Below the pieces are notes generated by a model, which made no database searches, was not told the origin of the DNA, and saw only the letters and a list, made by a program, of their open reading frames with translations. A stretch of DNA of 64,000 bases from Manihot esculenta (Eukaryota; Streptophyta; Magnoliopsida; Malpighiales; Euphorbiaceae): positions 8,165,873 through 8,229,872 of the forward strand of contig NC_035171.2 of the NCBI RefSeq assembly GCF_001659605.2, read 5' to 3'. This document shows, piece after piece, positions 11,490 to 25,800 of this stretch; position 1 is the stretch's first letter; each line of letters opens with the position of its first letter. The position numbers and the translations under genes were made by a program.

Positions 11490-13223
11490 ATGACCAGAGC
11501 TGGACGTAAAGAGAATCTACTTTATGATCTAGAAATTGAATGTATTGTAAAGAACTTGAGAAGACAAGCAAACCAGAGGAACCAAGCCTCAAAACCATCT
11601 TCATCTGTAACAAGTGAAGAGATAGCAACAAATTTGGAATTTGTTGCACAATCTGCTGCACAACTTGCTGCACCAGTAACAAAACTAACAATAGCTGGTA
11701 TGCAAGCTGTTGCACTAAAAGCACCCCACCGAGCACCTGCAGAAGTTGAACCACCTACTGTCTTCGTTGAAATTGAAGTTGAAAATGCCAGGATAAGATC
11801 TCCAATGGCCCAAGAAAGGACTCTTCGCGAACTAGCGACACCTGTGGGTGATCAAGCACTCCAGTGCATCACTTATCCACCTTTGACAACCCTTTTTGAA
11901 CTGAAAACAGGATTAGTTCATCTCCTTCCAAAGTTCAGAGGACTGAAAAATGAGGACCCACATAAGCATCTAAAAGAATTTCACATTGTGTGCTCAACAA
12001 TGAGACCTCAAGGTATTTTTGAACAACATGTTAAACTCAGAGATTTTTCCTTCTCCCTTGATGATTTTGCTAAAAATTGGTTATTCTATTTACCACCCGG
12101 ATCCATCACCTCATGGTCTGAAATGATAAAAGCCTTCTTGAGCAAATACTTTCCCATCTCAAAAGCCATTGGCATCTGGAGGGAAATCAGTGGTATCAAG
12201 CAAAGAGACTTTGAAGAACTATATGAATATTGGGAGAGATTTAAACGATTATGCACAAGTTGCCCTCAACATGATATCTCGGACAAGTCCCTCATTGAAT
12301 ATTTCTAAGGAGGTCTGTTACTTTCGGAAAAAAAATTTATTGATACAGCATGTGGAAGATCGATTGAAGATAAAACACCTCAAGCCATAAGAGACCTGAT
12401 TTTCACAATGGCAGCAGCCTCAAAGCAATATAAAGATTAAAGACAACTGCTAAGGAGAGTAAACGAGGTAAATACTTCTTCCTTAGCTGTACAAATTTCT
12501 GATGCTGTCCGTAGTCTTATTGTAGGACAAGCCCAACAAGCTCAACAAAATCAGCAAGTAAGGCCATATGGAATCTGTGCCACCGTTGGACATCCAACTG
12601 ACCTATGTCCTTCCCTTCAAGAAGAGGACCAGCAAGTCAATGCAATAGGAGGGTTTAATGGCCAACAAATATATGATCCCTACTCTAACACCTACAACAC
12701 AGGTTGGAGGCAGCACCCGAACTTCAGTTACGCTAGGATAAATCAATATCAAAATTATTAACAAAGAAATTCAGCCCAAGCAGCACCTCAAAAAACTAGC
12801 ATATCCCTTAAAGAGATCGTGAAGTTTTTAGTAAACACGGTGCAAAACCTAGAACAGCAAATCAGTCATGCTACTATCTCAGTAAGTAAGGTAGAATCGC
12901 AAGGGAAATTACCTTCTCAAACGGAGATCAACCCGAAATAGAATGTTAGTGCCATAACCTTGAGAAGTGGGAAGGAGTTGCAAAGTGACAGAATGGAGCC
13001 TTGATTTGCCTAAATCGACAGACAGACTAGGCAAATCTCTGAAAAGTAAGCAACAGATTTTGCACCAAGACAGCAGAAAAACCATTAGACCAGTTCAAAA
13101 TTCCACCCCTTTCCAGAAACGTTAGCAAGATCTAAAAAAGAAAAAGAAGAAAAAAAAAATACTTGAAATCTCTCAAAATGGAGATCAATATATCTTTGTT
13201 GGATACTATCAAATAAATACCAT
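11490..13223 (+). pseudogene. gag: Athila-type (Ty3/gypsy) gag, truncated and broken
   Basis: Open from 11490 to 12308 (272 codons), then the frame continues through stops at 12306 and near 12438 and 12758. Residues 150-272 hold the conserved plant gypsy gag domain: FRGLKNEDPHKHLKEFH, SFSLDDFAKNWLFYLPPGSI, LSKYFP and LYEYWERFKRLCTSCPQH. At about 12570-12610 the zinc knuckle reads YGICATVGHPTDLCP: its first Cys is replaced by Tyr. The gag-end hallmark ITLRSGKELQ is seen near 12957-12985, and a last block resembling the protease-proximal segment stops abruptly near 13223. No protease, reverse transcriptase or integrase follows, so the element was truncated and cannot move by itself. Confidence 0.85.
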
Positions 13224-14320
13224 GATAATGACATATTAATTTAGTAAAATTTAATAATACTAAAATTAATTAATTATGATCTAATGACATAATATTTATC
13301 CAGGACACTCAAATTTGAGTCCTCATACTCCGATCTAATCCAATGGATAATGACATAATACTTATTCAGGACATAAGGTTAGACTGAATTTTACATTTAT
13401 CAGTGAAATCAATTTTTTACATGATTATTATTTTTTTAAAGACTAATTCATTCTGTTCAAAACTTGAAGGCAAAATTAATGTAAAATCAACTTGAAATAT
13501 TCAATTTAGTAACTCAATTTAATATTATGTATATTAATTTATAAATTCATAATATATACAAAAATATAAATTTATAATTTTTATATATTATAAATAAAAA
13601 TATAATATGATCAAAAATAAAAATTATTGTATATGAGACCATGGAAAGAGTGGTCATATGATAAGAATTTTAGTTTGTTTTTGTACTGCATTTAGCTCTA
13701 ATTTTTTATTTACCGTTTGTTTTGTGAAAAAATTATTTATATTTTTTTTATAAAAAATATTTTTTATAAATTTTTTTTAACAAAATAAATTATTTTTATT
13801 ATTTAATTTTAATTTAAAAAATAAAATTTATTAATAAATTTATATATAAAAGTGGTATGGAAAATAGCTTTCTTTCTTCATATGAGAAAATTATTTTTCT
13901 TAAAATGATTTATTTTTTGTAATTAAATTATTTAAGTGTTTTAAATGTTAAAAATATGAAAAATATTTTTTAAAAATATTTTTTTAAAAATAAATGAAGC
14001 TTAAAAATTAAAGAATATCGTAAATAACTTATTGTGTAGTATATAATTTTATACTTAGTTTAATAACCGTAAAAAGTAAAAAAGCTAAATTTATCTTTCA
14101 ATTATTAATAAGATAAAAAATATAAAATTTAATTTCTTTTATCCAAAAATGCCTTTGAACTATAGTTAAAAGGTTAAATAAGAATATTATGCTCCATCTG
14201 ATTTGTTTTGTATTGTTTTAAAAATTTTAATTTTTTTAATGATAATTTATGAATATTTTTAAACTGAAAAATAAATTTAATATTTTTAACACTTATGAAT
14301 ATAAATTTCACCATTTAGCG
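13224..14320. other. AT-rich DNA after the gag truncation
   Basis: No coding motif. The step from gag to AT-rich sequence at 13223 is abrupt and marks the truncation point. Confidence 0.55.
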
Positions 14321-14329
14321 AATTGAAAA

Positions 14330-17150
14330 TTAAACTAAAGTTGGGCCGTATAGAGAGCTTTTCTGGGCTGGCCTGCTTCCATTTAAAGCCTGTATTTCTG
14401 CTACTCTTATTCTCTCCCTTGCTCGCTCGCTATAGATGTAAAACAGCGTTTTTCTTCGTAGCTTTGTTCGTTTCCCTTCCTTTCCTTTCTCCTCCCAATT
14501 TATATCTCTTTTATCGGCCATTGTTTTGCCCTATGCTTCCTATTTTCCTTCAATTCCTGCGGTTCAGTTTTCCTTCGTTTGATTTGAGAATGCACGTATG
14601 CTATTTTCACCATCTCTTTCTTCTCTTTGCTATTTTAGTTTTGATGTTAAATTGAGTTGTTTTCTCTTTTAGAGGTGCCGAGTGGTGGATTCAACACTTC
14701 GGGAACTCTTTTTCCCTTCCAAGTCGGGTGCCATTTATCAGTTGTAAAAATTATGAATTCCTTGGTACTTTTGGCTATTCAGTTACTGATAAACTGGATG
14801 CTCTTTTTCTATATTGATTTTTTTGGATTGCTAATTGTTTGAATTTTTTACTTTCAGTTTCATAATTCATTTAGATTCTGAGTCATTTTGGGCTAAATGC
14901 AGTTTAAATGTATTAAGAGTAATTTGGATTTTAGAAATTGATGAAACTGTGAACTGTGTTTTAGGAAGAGCATTGAAAGAGCTCGGTTATGAAGTGAAAT
15001 CAGATGTAATGTTCATTTAATCAATTTTGTCTTTGATATATAATGTAAATCTTAAAATCAGTATGACCTAGTATTTTGGAATGCTTTTAGCTCTTCAGAG
15101 AACTGGAGCAATTTGTCACAAAAGCTATCATAATAAACTCTTAAAAGAACAAGCGAACTTTGAATTTTTTATGTTGTATATATGCTTGCTATATTCCATT
15201 TGCTTTCACTCTTCTTGGTTAGTGTGTTCAGTTAACATACCGTTTACTATATGTTTATGCATGTTGAGGTATAAATACTACATGTTCTGGTAGGGTTACT
15301 TTGTCATTAGGATTAATTACATTTAACTAATATTCATGTGTTATAAATTATAGGTTCTATGCCATGGATGATTGTGCTGTTCAGTTTGGATTTGGAATTC
15401 TTTTGAGGATGCTGGTAGCCCTGTGCTTATACTGTCATCTAATTCCGAAGTGGGTTAGTACAGATGGTGCCATTCATGCTTCATAAACATCATTTCCCTT
15501 GGTTGCTCCATTATTAGGCGTGATTTATGGTGGAGAGCTGGTGAGTATTTTTCTAATGTTGATGGGTAATCGAGTTTTGTTCTTGCTTTCTCTCTATGTC
15601 TAAGTTTATTTATATTTATGATTTTCATTTTTTTTCTTTTCTATGTCTTGCTGTGATTTATTTTTGGTTTTGATTGGGAGATTCTGCTATGATAGGTAAG
15701 TTGAGGATGTAACTAATGCTTCTCTAATTGTTTGCTTATTTTATTTGTTTTGAATGATTTGCATGTTTTTTTATCCTCCATTCAGTCGTTTAACTGCGGT
15801 TTCGTTTATCTTTAATTTTCGTACATTTTTAAGTTCTCTTTTGTTTTATTATCTACTTTTTCCTTAGAGGTTCATGGGTTGTTTATTTTCTTATTCTTTT
15901 TCATGTTTTCTTCCTTCCTTTCGTCATCATTTTCTTCTCGGCTTTTGTGGTTGTTCTACTAATTAAAATTACAAAATTTCTATTCCACTGTGATCTAGTG
16001 TGTGTATGCTTCTGGTCTTTGCTCTTTAGTTTACCTATTGTGGCTTGATTTATCTTTAATTTGCGAAATTTCTGAAAAATCTCTAACAAAACTTTTGTTA
16101 TATTTGTGTAGCTACACAATTCATTACCATTGTTATTCCTTTAAAATGCAGTGCTGTCTTTTTTTTTTGTCATGTATTTTTTGCCTAGACTTTTTGTTGG
16201 TCGTAAGTTGCTGCTAAATGTGTGCAAGGAGATAGTTCAAATACATTTGGTTCTTATGGTATGGTGTATTGGATGCATGACTTACCTATAACAAAATTTT
16301 ATATGCTCAATGTCCTTGCTTTTGTTTCTTTCAGGATGCTTCTTCTCTAATGTGATTATCAGAAAAAGACGAGAAGCATCTTAAATTGAATCATGTCTCC
16401 AGAATTATATATGGAGTTATGGACGACATACTGTAAGTTTATTTCTATTAAGATTTATGCAGTTTTATATGTTACATACTGTAGTAACATGTTGATTATA
16501 GATCAGAGGAGTTTGAAACACATATTTCATTTTGTACCTTGTATAGGTACTTTATCATCCTTATTATTTGCAGTTTAAGCTGGCTTCTTATCTTAAGCAA
16601 TGGGTTATAGTAATGTAAATTACTTTGGTTTTTCAGGTGATTGAGCTTCACATATTAATACTTTGCATTTCATATATTGGAGGGTTGTTTTTGCATACGT
16701 AAAGGTGCAGCCAATTTTATATGTTCCCCAAAAAAAGACAGTTAGAAGATGCTTTTATGTATATATTTATCAAGTGATATGGCCTTTGCAACTTTTAAAT
16801 CTGCTTCAGTTAGATATGTTAAACGCATGCAGCTGCTAGCTTTAGAAATTTGTATATTTGTAGTGCACATAGAAGCTCAATGGTCAATAGGATGGGTGTA
16901 AGTTTGATGTGAAAAGCCCTTTTCGGATTTCTGCTTTCTTGCATAATTCAATGCTAACTTTGTAATGAATTTATTTATGTATTTATTTATTTTTGGTATG
17001 TAATTTATTCATAAATTCTGAGAAATGTTAATCTTGATAAACCCCCTTTTTGGGTTTAATTTTTAGTGCTCTATTGCTGTAAGAGGATTGCTTACACTCA
17101 TCAATGGCTTTGAGTTGATTGGATGCCTTCACTTCACTTCACAGGTATGT
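14330..17150 (+). other. Unidentified intron-bearing, transcribed-looking region (gene relic or long ncRNA)
   Basis: Composition differs from its surroundings: T-rich, moderate GC, with plausible splice sites such as CTCTTTTAG at 14666-14674, TATAG before 15355, GAGCTG|GTGAG near 15541, TTTCTTTCAG at 16325-16334 and ACTT-type donors. Possible exons: 14675-14742 (VPSGGFNTSGTLFPFQVG), 14965-15010 (GRALKELGYEVKSDVM), 15355-15540 (hydrophobic, with a TAA stop in frame, ending LLGVIYGGEL) and 16335-16428. The start near 14330-14520 is CT-rich like a plant 5' leader. I do not recognise the protein, and the internal stops suggest a dead gene or a non-coding transcript. Confidence 0.35.
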
Positions 17151-17514
17151 AATTAATTTCCTTCCTTTGAGCATACTTACCTAATAATACTTGATCTCTC
17201 TCACACTTTCTTACATTCTATTTCCACCCGAGCTGATTGACATTTGATAAATAAACAACGAAATACTGATTGCCTTAAGAATGGTTTCTTGTCAACAACA
17301 AAAAAAATTCTGGAACTGTCCAACTCAGGGCAGGATCAACCAAAGAATATATAATGAAGTGTATGTATGCAGAGAAGTTATACAATGATAAAGATATAGG
17401 GAAAAAAAATATAATCTTTAATCATCCTAATCCATTTCTAAGCATGAAAATTGTTTACCTGATTGAAATTTTTTAAGATTTCCTTCACATTAGTTACTTC
17501 CTTATTTTGATAGG

Positions 17515-18060
17515 AGTAGGACTAGAAAATACCAATTCCTCAATTTCAAATTTTTACTACTTCTATGTCTTGGTCCACTATTTCACTAATACACTAACAT
17601 CATACATACTATTATAATGTTTAATAACCGTAAGTTTTACTCCACAAATCCTATGTTAGTGTTGCAATTGATTTAGGGTTCATTGCTTAGTGTCACAGAA
17701 GAAAGATAAAAGCTTCGATCCATCTCCCCTTCAATGCTTTGTTGATGCCATTAAGATTGCTGAACTGATTTGACTAATCACCAACGTCCTGAGATGACAG
17801 ATTTTCTTTGATCTATAAATGCACATCCTGAAACTCACCCTACATTAATTTAGCATTTAAATAATGTTAGAGTCAAAAACAAAAGTATATGAAGTAGAAA
17901 TTTTATATCAAATTGCTAGCACAATATTGACATTTAATGAATGTCTACCTCAACTTTTCTTTCAAAGTGGTGAAATAACGGAAGAGAATACGAAGAATCA
18001 TATTGAAATGGTTATCATTTAGGAATTTCTAGTAGTCTCTCACTTGTACTAGGAATCATA
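17515..18060. repeat. Dispersed repeat family R, copy 3
   Basis: Matches 8590-8660 at its start, then 5481-5930 and 9486-9890 (CATTGCTTAGTGTCACAGAA, CAATGCTTTGTTGATGCCAT, TGTCTACCTCAACTTTTCTT). It runs directly into the first unit of the array that follows. Confidence 0.7.
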
Positions 18061-19257
18061 ATCACTTAAATTAAAGTGATTATGAAGTTTGGCCATTGAA
18101 TGATAATTAGGATTTTTTTTTTTTAAATTTTGACAATATTAACAAAAAGTAAATTATTTTTTAAATGGAAATGTTAAATTTTAATATGAAAATATTTTTA
18201 AATATATTTCATTAATATATTGTCGCATTTTTTTTTTTAAAAGTAATTATCAATGCAAAGCAAATAGTGGTACTAATTAAAGTTTAATCACAGAATAGTA
18301 ATTAGGAAATTTTGAATGCATATGAACATATTTGATATTGATTTAAGAAATTAATGAATTATTAGATGGTTATATGAAAAAGAAATTTTAATGATTTCGG
18401 TCAATACATTTAGATATAATAAAATTTTTGAAAATTTGATAATATTATCAATTTAATTGAAAATTTTGAGAAAATACAATAAATCAATTATCTATCATTG
18501 ACTGTGGTGGTTAAACATTAATGATTCATTAAAATTATTGTGGAAGACCTAAATATCCCGATCAATAAGTTTGGATAGAATAAAGTTCTTAAAATTTTTA
18601 TGATATAGAGCTGTCTTGATGGAAATTTTAAGAGAAATATCACACATCATTAAAATTATTGGCAATAACATGATTCCAGAGTAATATTTTAAATTTAGTC
18701 ATAAAATAAATTGTTATTTAAATATTTTTAAATTTATATAAATGGAAATATTAAATTTTAATATGAAATATTCTTAAATATATTTCAGCAATATATTTAT
18801 TGTATTTTTTTTATTAAAAAAGGTAAAATGTCAATGCCAAATAAATAGTAATCCTAATTAAAGTATCTGAACTATCATTTATTCTCATTATAAATTATCA
18901 CTGATGGAAACATGAAAGTTATTTTTTTTTATCAATTGATTGTATTTCATACCTTTATTTTATTAGTAATAAAGTTGTGAAATTTTGAATTTGAATATTA
19001 GTTAAATTAATTATTAAAAAAATAAAATAAAATATTTTTTTTTAATTTATGCATCATATATTTTATTTAACTAAAATTTATGACGGTATACGAGAGAATA
19101 ACTGAATGGTATCCAAAAGTTTAAAATCCAGTATAAATTTAACCAAATTAAAATCTAAAAATCAAAATATATAAATAAAAATAAATATTAAACTAATTAA
19201 ACCAAAAATTAAAAAATTTAATTAAAATATAAATACATGCAAAAGTTGAGTTTTTTT

Positions 19258-19495
19258 GGATCAATTGACCTTATTTTATGATGGAGAAGAACAAAGAGTA
19301 GAGGTGATTCCATAGGAAGGCCAAAGTGATCCAAAACAAAAAACCAAAGAAGACCAATCAATAAAAGCAACAAAAAAGACAACAAAGAGATGCACAGAAG
19401 CCTGGAAGCCTTGCTCAGGCTTACTTTCCCTTCGTCTCCCCCTGCTCTTTCTTTTCACTTTCGCTTTCCTTGATCCTCTTCACCACTAGGTTATT
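19258..19495. repeat. Repeat R, 5' part only
   Basis: Matches 5281-5480 and 9344-9480, including CACAGAAGCCTGGAAGCCTT, then diverges at 19496. Confidence 0.7.
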
Positions 19496-22400
19496 TATTT
19501 CAAAAGAATATTTTATATTTTTAACATTTAAGTCAATAAAAAAATGGTTAAAGAAAAATATTTTTGTTATTAAAATAAAAATATATTATTTTTCATATTT
19601 TGAAAATTTTATTAAAATATTAATATATAAAATTATTAATATATTTTAATTTTTAAAACAAAATTAAATAATAAAAATAAATTATTTATTATAAAGTATT
19701 TTATTTGATTGATATTTTTTAAATATAAATTATTTTTCATAAATAAATAAAATCTAAATAACTGGAATAAGTATTAATAATAATATATGAAATGATTTAT
19801 AATTATAATATTTAGAGAGAGATAAAGATACGGAGAGATGAATGGAAATGATGGAGAGACCGAAAGAAAAAGAAGCATGTAGGCTATTATATACGATAAT
19901 AGTCATTCTCTGGACCACAATTTTAAAAACATCACAATCTAAGAAAATTCTAAGTCCGCTGTATCATTTTTTTTTAGCGTTCTTAACTTTTTGTATTTTT
20001 TTTTAATGATCTTTCATATGAAATTATATTAATTTAATTTCTAGTTAGTTAATTTTTTCATTAATTTTAACCATTAAATATTATTAAAAAATTTAAAATA
20101 TCCCTAATATAGAATGACTAATTAGTATTTTTTAAAAAATCTAAAGGATCAATTAATAAATTTTTTAAAATTATAAAAATTATTTAATAAAATATTTAAC
20201 GGCTAAAATTAATAGAAAGACTAACTAATAAAATTTTTAAAATGTTAAAAATATTTTAATATATTTTTTAAAATTAAAAAATTAACTAATAAATTTTTTC
20301 GTATGAAAATGAAATAATAACTTTTCCTTTTTACTAATAAAGATCTCTTAAATGGATTTTTCGTGTCCTTTATCATTTCTTTCCCTTTATTGGATAAACT
20401 ATTTTTTTCTTAAGAAAATATATTGATTCGAAAAAATTTTAAAAAATATTTTTGTAAAGAGATATTAAGTTTCCATTAATAAATTTAATTTTTTTAAAAA
20501 GTTCATGGTAAATTTTAAAATTAAAACTAAGCATAGTAAAATTTTGAAAATAAAAGTTAATTAAATTTTACTTTTGTTTTTCTATTTTATATGTTCTAAT
20601 GTTAAAAGTACTAATAAATGAAAATATATATTACAGTTATTCTATGTATTATAAAATATAATTAAGTTCATTTAGATTAAGACTTGCATATAGAGATGGT
20701 CTGAATTTTTTCATATGAAATTAGGTGGACCACTTAAATTAAAGTGATTATGAAGTTTGGCCATTCACATGGTAATGAGGAATTTTTTTTTTTTTCTAAA
20801 ATAAATCTCAGTCAATACTTTTAGATAGGATAAATTTTTTAAAACTTTAATAATATTATCAAATTTAATTAGAAATTTTGAGAAAAATAAAATAATGATT
20901 CATTAAAATTATTGTCTATACAGAAAGACTTAAATATTCCACTCAACAAATTTTGATATAATAAAATTAATTTTCAAAATAGAAATTTTTAGTTTTATTA
21001 TAAATTAAAATAGCTGAATATATAATTATATTTTATATTAAACACAAATTGATTAGACACAAATTAATTATATTATTTTTTATAAACAATTAATTATATT
21101 ATCAATAATTTATTAAAAAAGTAAAAATTGATCAAATGAATTATTATAAATTGATTATAATTTTATTATTTTATAAAAATTTAAAATTTAATCAATAAAA
21201 TTTTAAATACAGTTAATAATAAATTAAATATTGGCAATAACATAATTTTTAAAGTAATAGCAATTCACTCCGTTTTGAAATACAAAATATTGTCAATAAA
21301 ATGATTTCTAGAGTAATATTGTAGATTTATTCATAAAGTAAATTATTATTTAATTATTTTTAAATTTTTATAAACGGAAATGTTATTTTTAAAAAAGAAA
21401 AAGTAAAATATCAAAAATAGTAATCTAATTAAAGTATGCAGATTATCATATATATTCTCATTGTAAATGATGACAACAGAGGAAAAAGAAAACGTATAAA
21501 TTATTTTTTTTATCAATTGGTTTTATTTCATGCCTTTATTTTATTAGTAACAGACTTCTTCCAAAAATGTGAGATTTTGAATTTGAATATTAGTTAAAGT
21601 TAATTTTTAAAAAATTAAAATATAATAAAAAAATATAAAATATAATTTAAATATTTTTTTTATTAATGCACCATATAATTTGAAAATTCTATCCAACTCA
21701 ATCCGACAACTAATGATAATTTGTAGAATATCAAAATAAAAAATAAATTTAAAAAATCAATGATTTAATCCTATCAAACACAAGCCTGACGACTAACAAT
21801 AATTTGCACAATATCAAAATAAAAAATAAATAAAAAGAAATCAATGAATTACGTCAACAAAGTCTAAATTATTCCAAACCTCAAATTTCAAATTGAAAGG
21901 AATTGTGGTCCCACATACTACACCAAATTGTACTCCTTTCAATTTTGTTTTCTTTCATTTTCGTTTTCAAAATCCGTTCGATACGGTTATATTTAAAATT
22001 AAATCATTAACTTAATTAAGTTTGAAATGAAAATCAATTAATAATTTTTAACTCAAATTTAGGATTGAAAATATTTCTGTCCAGGTACGGTTATATTTGA
22101 AATTAGACTATTAGTTTAATTAAGTTTGAGATGAAAATCGATTAATAATTTTTAACTCAGATTTAAGATTGAAAATATCTAAGATGACCATTCTAAACAC
22201 TTCCTTTCAAATTTTTATTAAAAATATTGAAATTGGCAATGTAATCTCTAGAATTTGATATGATTTCAACTTTGAATTCTAAAAGGTAAAAGTTATATAT
22301 AGAAAAAAAGAGTGATGGATAGTAGCATCACATTTTCAAAACATAAGTTTTAAATATGTGTGAAATAAAATTTAATGTATTTTAGAGTGTGTAATTGAAA

Positions 22401-22654
22401 AGTTAATAAAAAAAATTATATTTTTTAATAAATATAAAAAAAGTGGATAAAAATTATAGAAAAGAGAGAATATTTTGCTTTAAAAGTTTATTTGATTTAT
22501 TTTTTAAAATTTATTTGATATTTTTTAAAATTTAATAGTTTTATTAATTACACTTCAAAAAATTAAATGTCTTATTAATTTATTTATTGATCTAGATTTT
22601 AAAGGTTGCCTTTTTGTTAAAAGAAAAAAAAGAATAATATTGGCTCTCTTAGAT

Positions 22655-22885
22655 TTAAGGGAAACAAAGGTTGCTTTGAAGAAGAGAGATCGACTCTCTT
22701 AGATTCCAACACCATCTTCTTCCTTCATGGATTGATAATCCAATCAGCAATTGTTGTGAATGAGAGCGTGTCATTTGCAACTCAACCACTGGTCACGTAA
22801 CTGAGCTCTTGCTTAACAATGCACGAAAATATGGTATTAAACTCTTGCTTAACAATGCACGAAAATATGATATTGACGATCTCAG
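22655..22885 (+). pseudogene. Relic of RLP exon 1
   Basis: Aligns to RLP2 exon 1 (31916-32130): GGTTGCTTTGAAGAAGAGAG, CTTCCTTCATGGATTGAT, CAATTGTTGTGAATGAGAGC, CAACCACTGGTCACGTAACT. This is the N-terminal cap of an LRR ectodomain (CFEEE, CCxW motif), here with TGG changed to TGA and missing segments. The part encoding the signal peptide (31756-31915 in RLP2) is deleted, although the 5' flank matches again before it. A 37-bp piece is duplicated in tandem at its 3' end (22803-22840 and 22841-22877). Confidence 0.8.
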
Positions 22886-25800
22886 TCAATACGTTTAGAT
22901 ATAATAAATATTTTTAAAATTTGATAATATTATCAATTTAATTAAAATATCAATATATAAAATTATTAATATATTTTAATTTTTAAATCAAAATTTATTA
23001 ATAAAAAATAAATTATTTTGTTATAAAATATTTTCTTTAATTAATATTTTTAAATATAAATTATTTTTTATAAACAAATAAAATCTAAGTCCATTATAAT
23101 TTTTCTTTTTTTAGCATTCTCAACTTCTTGTATTTTATAAAATGCTTCAATCTCACTAATAATTAGTATTTTGTTATACTCATATATTTTATAGTTATTC
23201 TATGTATTATGAAACATAATTAATCTCATTTAAATTAAGACTTGCATATAGAGATAGTTTGAATTTTCTCATATGAATACGAAGTTTGGCCATTAATTGG
23301 TAATTAGAAATTTTCGTTTTTTCTTTTTCTGAAAAAAATCTCAGTCAATACCTTTATATAGAATAAAACTTTTAAAATTTCAATAATATTATCAATTTAA
23401 TTAAAATTTTTAAGAAAATACAATAAATCATTTATCTATTATGATGTTGTTGTTATTGATCATAACAATTAAATGAGTTAAAAAAAATTTAAAAATTATA
23501 ACGATTAAACACAAATTAATTATATTATTTTTTTATAAATAATTAATTATATTATTGATAATTTATTGAAAAATAAAAATTATCACATATTACTAACTAC
23601 CTGTATTTTAAATGAATTATTATAAATTGAAAAAGTTATATGAATATAGTTTTATCATTTTATAAATATTTAAAATTTAATCAATAAAATTTTACAGTTA
23701 GTAATAAATTAAATTATTTATGACTTATTTTTATAAATTATCAATATTATAATTAATGTGTTTAATTGATATAATTTTTGTAAATTTTGATATTCAATAA
23801 ATTATAATTCTAATTTAAATTTTTAATGAGTTAACATGAAATAGTAAAGTGGTATAAGTATATATTTAGAATTATTTCAATAAGAATAATAATAAATATT
23901 TTAAAACACTTGAACTTAAAATAAATGGAATTGGAGAAAATTTTATATATATATATAAAGTAAACAAAATTCTGGAAAAAAATTAAATTAAAAAAAAAAA
24001 GGTAAGGTGAGGATGTAATTTTGTTGTTATTAAAGAATATTAATATATTAATTATATAAAAATTTATAAATATATAACAAATAAAGTTCGTAAAAAAAAT
24101 TAAAATATATAGTAAATTTCATAAAGTTGATTTAATATATTAAAATAAGGAATTGTTATTATCTTTAATAATGAAAATAAAATATAATAATATGATTCTC
24201 AGAGTAATATTTTAAATTTATTTATCTAGTAAATTATTATTTATTTTTTACAAAGGGAAATATTAAATTTTAACATGAAATATTCTTAAATATATTTATT
24301 TTATTTTACTTTTTAAATTTCATAAATATATATCAAAATATCAACTATATAAAATTTTATCAAAATAAAAATGTATTATTTTATGTATTTTAAAAATTTT
24401 ATTAAAATATCAACTATATAAAATTATTAATATATTTTAATTTTTAAATCAAAATTAATTAATAAAAAATAAAGTATTTTGTTATAAAATATTTTCTTTA
24501 ATTGATATTTTTTAAATATAAATTTTTTTTACAAATAAATAAAATTTAAATCACTAAAATAAGTATTAGTAATAGTATATGAAATTATTTATAAATATAA
24601 TATTTTGAGAGAGATAAATACATGGAGAAACTATGGAGAGATGAATGAAAATGATGGTGAAAGAGAGACTCAAAAAATTGAAGGAAAAAGAATCATATAA
24701 AATAAGTTTGTAAAGACTTAATAAAATTCTAAGTCCACTAATATGATTTTTTTTTTAATATTTTTAATTTCTTATAATTTTTTAAAGATTTTTCATCCAA
24801 AATTATATTAATTTAATTTCTAGGTAATTTGATAATCCATCTGATTTAACTCATTTGACTTTCAATAATAGAAATAGAGGTAAAGTTACGTAAGTTTTTC
24901 AATTCTCAGCAAGTTGGTAACTACATTCATCACTTCACCATTTTAATGAGTTATGTAAATAATAATAATAAATAAAAATATAAATTTTTAATAGAATCAG
25001 TTATTTTATTGTATATGAAGAAAAAATTACTATTTAATTTTTAAGATGAGAGAAAATTTATTAATTAATCTCTCAATTTTAAAAAATGTATTAAAATGTC
25101 TTTAATATTTTAAAAATTTACTAATTAATTTTTCTATTAATTTTAACCGTTAAATGTTATAAAAAAATCTAAAATATCTATAATATAAAAGAACTAATTA
25201 ATATATTTTTTAAAAATTTAAGGGATCAATAAATAAATTTTTTAAAATTATAAAAACTATTTAGTAAATTTTTTTAAATGTTCAAAATATTTTAGTATAT
25301 TTTTTAAAATAAAAAGATTAATTAATAAATTTCTTTATATCATAAATACTGAATAATAATTTTTTCAACCTCTATTATTGCATTGGAAATTAGATTATGA
25401 CTTAGCCACATTAAATCAAAGATCCTTAAATGGATTTTTGACGCCCTTTGTCATTTGCGGAAAAAAATCCTTCATTAGTTATTGATTCGAAAATTTTAAA
25501 AATATTATTGTAAAGATTCTGTAAAAAGATATTAAGTTTTCATTAATAAATTTAATGTTTTAAAAAAGTTAATTTTATTTATTAAAACATAATTAATTTT
25601 ATTTTAGATTAAGACTTGTATATAGAGTTGATCTGAATTTTCTCATAGAGAATTGTGTGGGCCACTTAAATTAAAGTGATTATGAAGTTTGGCATTGAAT
25701 GGTAATTAGAATTTTTTTTTTTGAAATTTTGATGATATTATCAAAAAGTAAATTATTTTTTAAATGGAAATGTTAAATTTTAATATTAAAATATTTTTAA

